The position numbers and the translations under genes were made by a program. The notes beneath the pieces are model-generated. The model was given only the letters and a program-made list of their open reading frames with translations. It made no database searches and was not told the origin of the DNA. From Larkinella sp051857545 (GTDB lineage Bacteria > Bacteroidota > Bacteroidia > Cytophagales > Spirosomataceae), in assembly GCF_051857545.1 (NCBI RefSeq), contig NZ_JBPZHB010000019.1:38290-102289 (forward strand): a stretch of 64,000 nt of DNA, read 5' to 3'. Shown one piece after another: positions 29,901-35,800 of this stretch (position 1 is the stretch's first letter; every line of letters begins with the position of its first letter).

Positions 29901-32555
29901 CTGCTGAGGTTGCACCTGCACCGTCGGAGCTGCGCCCACCGTCGTGCTAACCACCTGCGTAGCGGTGCAGCTATTGAGATCGCTGACCGTCAGCGTGTAG
30001 GCTCCGCTCATGGTAACCTGAGCATTGGAACGCGTCAGAGGATTTCCGGTTAATGTTAGTCCATCCGGAGTTTTCCAGGTACTGGTGACGGGTTGAGACC
30101 CGCCGGTTAGGGTGGCTGATAAACTCAATACCTGCCCTACGCAGGCCGGTGTAGCGGTCAAATTGGTAATGACCGGATTGGGATTGACGAAGACTGTAAC
30201 GGTTGCGATGCTGGTACAATTGGGTGCTCCGGAGTCAGTCACTACAACCGTGTAGGTTGTGGTAGAAACGGGGGTCACGGTTACGCTCTGGCTATTTCCC
30301 AGCACGACGTTCGGAGTCCACTGATAGCTAAGCGCTCCCAGACTACCCGTTGTCGTAGCAGAAAGTGTTGTACTTCCACCCACACAGATCGTTATCTGAG
30401 TAGTCGAAGCCGTTGCGGTCAGCGAGCAACAGTTGATCACACTCACCGCCACTGGCGTTGCGGATGTTGCCGTACACTGGTTGGCATCCGTCACCTGTAC
30501 CGAATAATTCCCGGTGTTGGCCAGGGTTACATTGGCTATCGTTATCGGGTTAGCGGTTGTCGTTGTCGAGAAATTAGGGCCTGTCCAGGTAAAAGAATAA
30601 CCCGGTGTTCCGCCAGAGGGGGTAGCCGACAGACTCAAACTGCCGCCCACACAGGCGGTTGTCGTAAGAGCCGTTGTCGTTACCATCGGTGCCGGATTGA
30701 CCGTAACGGTCATACTGGCCGGTGCTGAAGTGCAACCGCCTACCGTCTGGGTTACGGTATAGACAAAACTGCCCGCTGTTCCGGGCGAAGCCGTTACCGG
30801 ATTACCCGTCGTTTGCGTCAGGTTCTGACCCGTCCAGGTAAAACTGGCATTGGCAGCACCCGTCGCGGTTAGCGTCAGGCTGTTGCCCAAACAGATGGTG
30901 GCGGAAGGCGGAAGCGTCGGCGTGGCTGGTGGATTGGGATCCGTTAAGGTGACCGATATCGGCGTGCTTGCACATACACCATTTAAAGCCGTAAAAGAAT
31001 AGACTCCTGCCGATAATCCCGAAACCGTTATCTGACCGGATCCGTTGGCGATCAGATTTTGAGTGGGCTGCCCCGTTCCATTTTTAGTAAACGCTACGGA
31101 ATAACTTTGACCCGATGCTAACCCGTTCAAGGTCACCGTCCCGTCGGCTCCGGAACAGGATGTAGGATTCGTCATCGTGAAACTGGACACATTGGCTCCA
31201 TTGACAACCGTCAGGGAAGTGGTAGCCGTCGCCGTACAGCTCCCGGCCGTGGTGGCCAAAACCGTATAGCTATAAACGCCCGGTGCCGATACAGTAACGG
31301 TAACCGGATTTCCGGTCGATGTGGTTAAACCGGGACCACTCCAGTCATAGGTGCTAAACCCACTGGTTGCGGTCAGCGAGGCCGTGGCGGTTCCGTTCGA
31401 AAGACAGACCGGCGGATTGTTTGTAATTGACACCGTGCCCGAACTAAGCCACGAGATGACCACACACGCCTGATCGACAGACGTGTTACAGACATCTCGG
31501 AGGGAGTTACAGATGGTTACTGAGCCGGGTTGCGTTACCCCATTTACGGTGGGGAAGGTAATGGTATAGGTTCCTGAAACAGGGTCGGTTACGACGGTAG
31601 CCTGCGGGCCATTCGGGTCCTGGGTTACGGTAAAGTTGCCCCAAACCTGATTGGCGGTGGAAACGACGGTGGTTCCTGCCGGCAAGTTGGCGGGATTCCA
31701 GTTCCGGAGAACCTGGGTAAAATAGTTATCAGAATAAGAAGTAGTGGTTGCGCATAGGGTTTTGATATCGTCTTGAATATCGGGTAATACAATTGTGGGG
31801 GAACTTAGCGGGGCATTTTTACAATAGCGCTCCAATGCCGGGACAAAAGCCGCCCGGGGAATCTGGATGGTAATTTCATTATTCAGGTTGGCTCCGAATA
31901 CACTAAGCACATCATTGCGAACCGGTTCTCCGTTCACCAGAATCCGCAAGGCCGACGCGCAACCCGTTCCCGGAAACGAAAACAAAGGAACCGCTACGCC
32001 CGGCGTTACCGGATCCTGGTCAGTTAGCGGACCTGTTGGTCCATCCGGGTCAATATCGTTACCAGCCGGAGCCATCCCGACCTGGTGAACGGCCAAACCG
32101 TTGAGCGTGCCTAGCGGGGTGGCTCCTACACTGGTAATCAATTCATTATCAAGCACAAAATCCGTCCAGATACCATTATGATTGGTAATCTGGAAGTTGG
32201 CATCACGACCATTGCCCCCCGGCGTGGTAAAGCCGTTGGGTGCAATGATCGTGAACTGACCGGTTACGGTACGATGCAACGTGTTGTCGGTCGGAATATA
32301 CCAGGCCGTATAGCGATTTGTAGCCGGATCGTAGGTCAATTGAAAATCGACCAGGGGGGTTCTACCCAACGGATCACAACCAGGGACATTTTGTGCCCTG
32401 ACAGCATTTCCCCACGCTCCTGCCAGAAACAGGAGCATGATTACCCAGGGTTTTAGCCACATATTCACTACAGCTTTCATGTTGATCGTGTTTTTAATTC
32501 TGCTACCTGCGTTCATTCTTGTATTTCTCATGATTCGCTCCAAGTTTCTCATCAT
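14721..32555 (-). CDS. giant SprB/Ig-repeat surface protein (5,944 aa) with dockerin-like C-terminus
   Basis: Approximate layout by residue: a long basic leader plus hydrophobic segment ending AVRAQ (51-55); a unique N-terminal domain (56-380); Ig/PKD-like and SprB-type modules ('SYxWSNGxTTxSLTGLxAGxYTVTVTD'-like) to ~1920; 12 Cys-bounded ~79-aa modules in triads (1920-2870); further Ig modules; six more triad modules (3711-4181); tandem Big_9/cadherin-like domains (4184-4801); more SprB-type modules; Big_9 domains (~5408-5710); a C-terminal domain with VVEHRNHMGVM; and paired EF-hand/dockerin-like loops. It is very rich in Thr/Val/Ser/Gly and poor in Lys, and is likely a surface adhesin or fibre. 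No standard T9SS CTD is present. The start follows the upstream stop by 2 bp (coupling). Met26 (32480) gives a more conventional signal peptide. Confidence 0.9.
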   Translation of the reverse strand: MMRNLERIMRNTRMNAGSRIKNTINMKAVVNMWLKPWVIMLLFLAGAWGNAVRAQNVPGCDPLGRTPLVDFQLTYDPATNRYTAWYIPTDNTLHRTVTGQFTIIAPNGFTTPGGNGRDANFQITNHNGIWTDFVLDNELITSVGATPLGTLNGLAVHQVGMAPAGNDIDPDGPTGPLTDQDPVTPGVAVPLFSFPGTGCASALRILVNGEPVRNDVLSVFGANLNNEITIQIPRAAFVPALERYCKNAPLSSPTIVLPDIQDDIKTLCATTTSYSDNYFTQVLRNWNPANLPAGTTVVSTANQVWGNFTVTQDPNGPQATVVTDPVSGTYTITFPTVNGVTQPGSVTICNSLRDVCNTSVDQACVVISWLSSGTVSITNNPPVCLSNGTATASLTATSGFSTYDWSGPGLTTSTGNPVTVTVSAPGVYSYTVLATTAGSCTATATTSLTVVNGANVSSFTMTNPTSCSGADGTVTLNGLASGQSYSVAFTKNGTGQPTQNLIANGSGQITVSGLSAGVYSFTALNGVCASTPISVTLTDPNPPATPTLPPSATICLGNSLTLTATGAANASFTWTGQNLTQTTGNPVTASPGTAGSFVYTVTQTVGGCTSAPASMTVTVNPAPMVTTTALTTTACVGGSLSLSATPSGGTPGYSFTWTGPNFSTTTTANPITIANVTLANTGNYSVQVTDANQCTATSATPVAVSVINCCSLTATASTTQITICVGGSTTLSATTTGSLGALSYQWTPNVVLGNSQSVTVTPVSTTTYTVVVTDSGAPNCTSIATVTVFVNPNPVITNLTATPACVGQVLSLSATLTGGSQPVTSTWKTPDGLTLTGNPLTRSNAQVTMSGAYTLTVSDLNSCTATQVVSTTVGAAPTVQVQPQQACVGGNVTLSASGGASSYSWTGPNGFTASGPVIVLTGVDASDAGSYTVVVTGGNACTGTAVGVVAVNPAPVIKADFVSASVCVGSSLNLLGDVTTGTVPPYTYSWTGPNGYASSLQNPIITPAQVSNSGSYTFVITDLNGCSATATTPVSVTVADCCPPRTASISFTAEDPSCSSSDGSVTATLLPASPVGTLVTYLWRNVATNAVVGNTASVSALTAGVYSVTITETTGNCVQVFTGQVPISDTPGPDVSVASITGANCGATNGGVQLIVTGGTTPYSVSWSGTSTGSMNAPGSPVQINGLSAGNYIFTVTGIGSSCRGLQNVSIPVLPTSLSLATQVFQPVTCGTSGTIVVSWNSVGGPYQLTVDGVVTPVSGTSQTLIIGAGTHSIQIASGNPLCVSDSKVVTINPVPAPLVAGWTIQQQPNCAGQTGIITFGAGQSSSTQYTLAYLNNTLIASTTGDIPRTYTLGAGVYVITRLEPTGCITTQTLEIVAPAAISFNVQPMDGTCGQPGSLVVTNITGGTPGYIVSYTGPVSGTTTAGASSTGLIAGMYTVTVTDSKGCLTSTTVTIGGGQGPAVTATISSATACVGSSFVLNAIVTPAGSYTYTWRGPNNFSATGAMVTVNSASLANSGSYTVVVTNAAGCSTTQVTTTSIGILVCQPPCAIGLNVVSTSAHCNQTDGQATVTASGGSGSYTYRWNTGATTPTLTALATGFYSVTVTDAANTACFSTTLVSVGNAGGPQLTVASITPASCVGATGAASVTASGGSPAYTYQWSTGSVTAGVNAVVAGVYSVTVTDQSGCKDVALVTIPSTPGNLTATISGTASACGQATGTATVTASGSSGYQYLWSTGAMTASVSGLSAGTYTVKITDVNQCSVTASVSIDDVSGPQFTINKTNVSCQGGATGTASVNVTSGVAPVSYLWSTGAVTSSISGLAAGIYTVIVTDGNGCKTSDQVTITQPLGIMAELSASTIACGTTTGNITLVSVSGGSPAYTYLWSNGANTPSLTGVGAGSYTLTVTDALNCVARGTATLSLPTNCTVCQKPVLEVTGPVCNTATNTYSISYLVSAGASVSANVGTVNAALNMITGIPSGQNVIVTATSGCGSVSSFTIVAPTCTVPPCVLVPGLKVGQPVCNGTSYVVSATANAGATITAFGGTVNGGLVTVAGSTNVTIVASLAGCPTSETVIVGGIDCTTPPVCTNPLVSVAGTSCETNSYSVKYFAPAGVTVTASSGVVNAVTQTITGLQLGVPVSMTVSNGTCTQVIPVPAPGNCVTCQKPILTVGAPVCNGNTYSVRFYVGSAGLVMGSVSSNVGTIGNNIISNIPVGTPVVITASTGAGCDNTMTVESPVSCTTGCVPPQLTVGQPICNGATYAVSFAVDPGTSVSANAGNVNGNTISNIPAGTNLVVTAGTGNCMTRINVGSPDCSNPCLYPGISLSGPICRPGGTSYYFNYIATAGTTVTISQGGTVNQATGTIEVVAGVGAGASLLVNSPGCPASGIVLPPASCTYCNKPTLTAGRPVCNGNTYSVSFFSSTTGVSSNVGTLSGNTISNIPVGTPVVITATTGVGCESTLTVQSPTSCTTGCVPPQLEVGQPICDLSGNVYLVSFAAESGVTVTTTNGTINQVNHTITIPLGTSAVISAGSGNCVTNVEIKSPENCSTPCVNPGISIGGTVCETGTTTYTVNFTTTTGTTVLASSGQVNQATGKITGILLGTPVSLTVSTPPIADFTGPCLDKVILIPAPTNCPVCQKPVLEVTGPVCNTATNTYSISYLVSAGAVVSASGGTVNAALNMITGIPSGQNVTVTATSGCGSVSSFTIVAPNCTVPPCVLVPGLKVGQPVCNGTSYVVSVTANAGATITAFGGTVNGGLVTVAGSTNVTIVASLAGCVTSETVIVGGIDCTTPPMCANPLVSVAGTSCESTSYSVKYFAAAGVTVTSTPGVGVLNTVTQMITGIPLGTPVSLTASNGSCPPQVVNIPAPSNCPQLCLVRDISLQSVGTQCGLSTGSATATVVPAAPASATVTYQWTNLVNNATVGNTPSLNGLSAGMYRLLVTITQAGLTCTYADTAVINPSDGIQVTPSTLVGADCGLSNGSLVFTTTGGTSPYTVQWSGAATGTLTSASPIAVTGLVSGSYSFTISSAGNTPCVSYQTISVPQRPSSLSLTANGISPTACGSNNGSIVVSWNAVPGNSNYQLTVNGVTTTVAGTSTILSGLSSGAYTISVATSGIPTCVSSTTTVMLNPTQAPAVSNWSVNQPNCAGQMGSLVFLGGQSPTVYYTVTQVGVGIIGSTNGATAQSFAAGSGTYIVTRTEGTCVSSQTYVVTVPSAIDFNVQVNPATCGQPGSLAVTDISGGTPQFVVMITNAANQTVSAGNLPAGTYTVTVTDSKGCSAREVVTITGSGLPDIASIIANNPTTCTGTDGSLVLTGLLANQGYQVCYTKNGNSPVCSALIANGMGQLTIAGLGAGIYTNITVSIGGCISIPKSATLNNPVNPPTPLSINPGAVCLGQSFTLVATGTPGATIQWTGPGGFMATGSPAVVTPTTTGMLTYTVTQTVAGCTSLPATVTALVHPTPSITQVASTNPTSCTLNDGTITLTGPLPNQTYTVCFSFNGGNSICQSLMSNPAGQHILTNLSAGAYSNITISAFGCQVAVPVSATLNGPLTPPTPQAPNPGTICQGQSVVLTASGSVGAIFQWSGPGVTTSGNPITVTPTVTGTLTYFVTQTVNGCTSAPATVTLAVNPAPTVTATISSATACAGGSFVLNATVLPSGNYTYTWKGPNNFTANGAVVTVNPATLANSGSYTVIVTDATAGCSVTKETTTSVAVTNCTVCQKPVLEVTGPVCNTATNTYSISYLVSAGAVVSASGGTVNTALNMITGIPSGQNVTVTATSGCGSVSSFTIVAPNCTVPACVQTAGLKVGQPVCNGTSYVVSVTANAGATITAFGGTVNGGLVTVAGSTNVTIVASLAGCVTSETVIVGGIDCTTPPVCTNPLVSVAGTSCESTSYSVKYFAAAGVTVTSTPGVGVLNTVTQMITGIPLGTPVSLTASNGSCPPQVVNIPAPMNCPVCQKPVLSVTGTVCNTVINTYSVGYILSAGATVSATFGTVNTATNTISGIPSGQSVVVTASNGCGAVTSTTVVAPSCPVGCTSVVGLSVGQAICQNGTAYVVSVTANAGTSFSVVGGSYANGLVTGTTGSNVTVVATLGCSTQTVVIAGANCPDPTPCTNPLISVGGTSCSGTTYSVKYTVPVGVTVMASSGVVNAVTQTITGLQLGVPVSLTVSNGTCTQVIAVPAPTTCNEPPLVPGHPVVTEPGKPVTVCLPITDPNVGDTHTVTLCAQPAHGTVSLPLTVNNQTHTVCFTYTPTAGYTGLDQVCLITCDQGGLCDTTYVPITIVPTSPTTTVGKPPVVPVTPIVTITGEPKTECYPILDPNVGDVHSYTVCGQPQHGTASVSINNTTHQICVTYTPNTGYSGPDELCLHVCDQTGLCTDVTIPIVVIPKPGPPTQPQPPTVVPPVIITTVDVPQTVCVQINDPNFGDIHTATICGQPSAGTITVGAVNNGTHMVCVTYTPPAGYSGQPLGGCLQVCDQTGLCTQVPITITVIPGPSTNEPPLVPGHPVVTEPGKPVTVCLPITDPNVGDTHTVTLCAQPAHGTVSLPLTVNNQTHTVCFTYTPTAGYTGLDQVCLITCDQGGLCDTTYVPITIVPTSPTTTVGKPPVVPVTPIVTITGEPKTECYPILDPNVGDVHSYTMCGQPQHGTASVSINNTTHQICVTYTPTAGYSGPDELCLHVCDQTGLCTDVTIPIVVIPKPGPPTQPQPPTVVPPVIITTVDVPQTVCVQINDPNFGDIHTATICGQPSAGTITVGAVNNVTHMVCVTYTPPAGYSGQPLGGCLQVCDQTGLCTQVPITITVIPGTTPPCPTIAVLPFPSDPTTCTANNGSLTLTGLTAGQSYTVCYTKNLDAPFCQTLTANQNGRILVTGLGVGVYSNITTSRNGCTSNAVSVTLVGGLPAPSATCSVTAVCVGESITLTASGTNILWQGPGLQSTTGSPVTAIPNVTGIITYMATQSANGCVSPPATVTVVVKPTPTFSVSATNPTVCNGPDGSITLMGLTPGQSYTVCYTKDAGQPVCAERLANVNGVLTITGLSAGSYTNITVTELGCISLPKAVVLTNPALPNPMITVAPSTTVCLGQALSLTATGQPGASFTWKGQGLLGTTGSVVTVNPQSTGTLSYTVTQSIVGCGASWTAITITVNPVPSATLISKNDPSACANPNGAITMGGLLSNQTYTVCYRVNNVGSAVCVQLASNNVGNIVMNGLTAGAYSVTVSNGGCSSQPVSATLVGQTPAQPTVTLTPSATICIGQSVTLTASSNLDGPFTWTGLDLSSITGGVATALPTTTGVRNYTVIQTVNGCTSIPAIVPITVMAIPAPTLVTSTAPTACSGTNGSVTLGGLTANQSYTVCYSKAGATTQCAPFVTAGNGQLVVTGLTSGAYSLTVLSAGGCRNTVPVSASVASSTACSQCTDAPLIIAQPLLICKDSTKTVSMQILDADLSDSFSATVCGVGTTNATVTVGVDNQTRQLFITYKGAPGFQGIDQVCVTVTDKCGNFDQVYVPIQVIRCVCGCSGTPPVVIPQPIITTKNNPKEICVPIVDTPTDVHTATICGGPQNGTAEITVNNTTHMLCVKYTPNANYVGTDKVCITICDQTNRCTVIEVPITVVDIPNPPALSIVPVVTNCSSTTSAYMPILDINADNTHSVMVLSQPLNGTITATVDQVTHRILITYIPAPGFTGNDKAVIRVTDSDGLSSPDTDVPLFVTPGTCLTCVTLELKVLLEGPYNTTTHKMNTVLNQRGLLPGQTPIGQFAVATPAGQPYNTAPWNYTGTESVTTYDQDVVDWVLVSLRTDELSTTPVFRVAGLLHDDGRITFVNPCFNIPAGSYHAVVEHRNHMGVMSPTKVTIVNNKLLFDFTVQDSYTIADPPSFGEIAVDGKWMMYGGDGKKDVFSDNFDINFFDSKLWKDESGIFDQYRYGDFNMDADVNFVDSVLWKKNNGRYSKVPH
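18153..20004 (-). repeat. 930-bp tandem duplication (two copies) encoding three Big_9/cadherin-like domains each
   Basis: The sequence from about 18153 recurs from about 19083 with a constant 930-bp offset (310 codons) and only scattered substitutions, for example near 18284/19214. Each copy encodes three ~100-residue domains with 'P.V....CV.I.DPN.GD.H..T.C.QP..GT......N..TH..CVTYTP..GY.G.D..C...CDQ.GLC'. The end of each copy is marked by AAAGGAGGTTCGTTG. Confidence 0.9.
20010..21420 (-). repeat. Cys-bounded module triads 5 and 6
   Basis: Six modules of ~79 residues in the order CQKP-CVQTAG-CTNP then CQKP-CTSVVG-CTNP. Each has 'V..PVCN..Y.V......G..V.A..GTVN...I..IP.G..V.VTA..GC'. The nucleotide sequence around 20916-21125 is nearly identical to 24160-24369 and 26280-26490. 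Confidence 0.8.
23940..26790 (-). repeat. Cys-bounded module triads 1 to 4 (12 modules)
   Basis: Twelve consecutive ~79-residue modules in a regular three-part order (CxKP, CVxP, CxNP), giving a higher-order period of about 710 bp. Triads 1 and 4 are near-identical at the nucleotide level, while triads 2 and 3 are diverged. Each module starts and ends with Cys and carries an internal 'PVCN/PICN'. Confidence 0.8.
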
Positions 32556-32557
32556 TC

Positions 32558-32863
32558 TTACGGAAGTTGCTGTACGATGATAAATGACGGGATATTTAAA
32601 TCATTACTTGGGTGCTGAATCATGATGTTGTAAATAATATGCGTATCGTTTTGCTGCCCCTGGAAGATGGTCTTTCCGTTCAAATTAACATCCCCGCTGA
32701 AGTAGCCATTTAGAATGAATGACGGGATGTTAAAGAGGTTGGCCGGCGCAAGGAGTGGCTCCGTTGTAATCTGGATATATACTTCCAGCGGATCATTCAA
32801 CTGACTCTGGTAAATCGTTGCGTTGTCCACATTGGCATTACCACCCCACAGCGCATACTTACC
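32558..32863 (-). other. paired Ca-loop repeats at the C-terminus of the ~5,378-aa protein
   Basis: The last ~100 residues consist of two related ~47-residue units. The first has GGNANVDNATIYQSQLND, then FNIPSFI. The second has GDVNLNGKTIFQGQQND, then LNIPSFI. The D/N-rich loops resemble EF-hand/dockerin calcium loops. The unit occupies the same place as the dockerin-like pair of the neighbouring giant, after a shared HRNHxGVM domain. Confidence 0.55.
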
Positions 32864-35800
32864 CGGTGCCCACGAAATATCCCGGCGTTCTTTGTCTCCA
32901 TAAAGGCCAACACTATTGGGATCGCTGGTATCGTGCCAGATCTCAGCCGGCGTCAGGTTACGGAAATCGACCGTTACATTCGATCCGATTACATTCAGGC
33001 TACGCGTCGTCTGCGTCATCACACCCAGGTGGTTCCGGTGCCGGACGGCCACGTAATAATCACCCGGTGCAACGTGACTGATGTTCAGACAGGATGTTCC
33101 GTCAAGATCGACAATCGTACCATTTCGCAATACCAGTGCCGAGCGGGTGTATTTAACAATCGACGGCGTGGTCTTATCACGGAATTCAACAAACACCCAA
33201 TCAACCACCGAATTCTCTCCCCGATTGGCAAACGTAACCGCCGGGTTGGTGATCGTTTCGTTGAATGGATCCAGTGCCGGGATTGAACCGAGGCCACCCG
33301 GATAGAAGGTCCCGATATAGGGTATAGCCCGGTACGGATCATTCACAGGAATGATTCCCAGTGCCCGCAGATCATCGCGCATGAGTGGGATAATGTTCCC
33401 GCCTGTTGACGCCGTACTGCTTGCCGGATTCGTCGGCCATATCCCATCGTCATCCACCAAAGCCCCCTGTAGATAGACGTATGGCGTGAAGCAGAAGTTA
33501 CAGTTTCCGATGGTGAGACTAACCGCCTGACTGATCGTACAGCCGTTTCCATCACCCACTGTTACCGTGTAGCTACCAGCCGATAAGGCCGTCAGATTCG
33601 CTACGACTCCGGAAGCGCTGGTTACCGTGGTAGTATACGGGGCCATTCCGCCACTGGTTTGAACGATTGCAAGGCTACCACTGGTCAGCGAAGTACAGGT
33701 CGGCTGACCGTATTGAACGTTGATCTCCAGACCCGCAGGTTGATTGATGATCCACGTCTGAACGGCAACACACGAGTTCGACGTTGTGCGGGTTACCAGA
33801 TACGTACCACCCGGCAGGTTCAGCGTCAGCGGTACATTCCCCGCAGTCTGCCCTACGATGGTATTCGAACCGGCAATCCGGACAACATATTGGTCGGTAG
33901 CAACGCCGGGAGCAGGTCCATAGGTAAGGGTTCCGCTACCGTCGGCACACAACGCATCCGTTTTCGACCAGCCCGCAATGGCCGTGCTTCCCGTCGTATT
34001 GATCAGCACATTCGTTTTGGTAACAGAACAACCATTGGCATCCTGCACCGTCACCGAATAAGAGCCCGCGGGCAGATTCGGGAAGGTTGGGGTTCTGCTG
34101 GTGGTCGAGAGCGTGATGTAGCCGTTGACCGTATATAGGAACGGTGCTGTACCGCCGGTCACATTCAGCGCAATCGAACCGTTAGCCGCTCCACAACCCG
34201 TTACATCGGTTGGTGTTGCCGATACCTGCATCACTGCCGTATCGTTGTGAGGAATCGTTACTTCTACCAGTGACCGGCAAACACTGGTTCCCGCCGACAC
34301 GCTGAAGATGTAATTTCCGGCAGGCAGGCTACCAATCAGAACCGAACCGGCACCCGCGGCATTCTGCGATCCGGTAGCCGCACCCGTCCAGGTCACCTTG
34401 TAAGGCGTTGAACCACCTGAAAGGGTCAGAATCACACTCCCATTCGATGCGGTGCAACTTGCACCGGTCGTTATTGCCACTGTGGCAATTGGGCCGCCGA
34501 TCTCATTGACATGAACTACGTCAACATACTTGCAGCCATTGTACACGCCACTCTGGGTAGTGACTGTCGCCGTTACGCTGTAGGTTCCGGACGCCAGCCC
34601 CGTGATGGTCTGCGAATTCTGTCCATTGCTCCACTCGTACGTTACAAATGAACCAGCCGGAGCCCCCAGTAAGGTAGCCGTCGCTGTGCCGTTTGATACG
34701 CCACATTCTGAATCCAGAACCGACTTGTTGAACGTCAGAACCGGACAGACCTGCGGACAGGGTGGCACGGTAATCAGGACACTGCTCACACCGGTACAGC
34801 TATTGATGTCGGTGACCCTAACTGTGTATTGACCCGCCGACAGCGTGTTCAGGTTCGAAACGACCTGGTTCTGACTATTTAATACCGTTACACTATAAGG
34901 TGCCGTTCCGCCACTGATTTGAACCACCCGGATTTTGCCGTCCTGGTTGCTTCCTCCGCCCGGCGCACAGGTTTCACCCGTGTACTGGACATTGAAGTCG
35001 ATGCCTTCCGGTGCCGTAATGGTAAAGGATTGATACGAACTGATGCAATTGTTATCGCGCCGTTCGATGACATACGTGCCACGCGAAACCGCAACAGTAG
35101 CCGTGGTATTACCCGGTACGGTGGCAATCAGCGTGGTACCGCCCAGCAGAACCCGGTAGGTAACCGTTGACGCCTGACCACCCGCGAAGGTGAGCGTTCC
35201 ACTGTTATCGGGGCAAAGCGCGCTCTGCGGTGTCCAGCCCGTCACTGACGGACCACCGGTGGTACCGATGGTGGCCGTGACCGTGGTCGAACAACCGTTG
35301 GCCGCGGTCACGCCAACCGTATAATAACCCGCCGGCAGATTCGGAATCGACAACGACGTCGAAGCCTGGCTGGCATATGCCAGCCCGTTCAGGGTGTAGG
35401 TGTAGTTCGGCGTACCGCCAGTTACCGTCACCGCAATCGAGCCGTTGCTGGCGCCACAACTACCGGCACTGGTTGGCGTGGCTGTCAGGGTAATATCCGC
35501 CGAAGTAGATACTGGCACCGTGACGTTTATGACGCCCTGGCAATTCGAACCGGTTCCGGTCACCACGAAGGTGTAACTTCCCGGTGCCAGGTTCGAAATC
35601 AGTACTGACGACGGATTCGGAGCCGCCTGGGTTCCGCTAACCGGGCCAGTCCAGCTTACTTTATAAGGTGCCGTACCGGCGGTCAGACTCAGGGACACCA
35701 TACCCGTATTGACCGAGCAACGCGAGGGCGCGATGGCCAGAACGGATGGAATTGGGCCGCCCATTTCGTTGACATTAACGGTACCGACATATTCACATCC

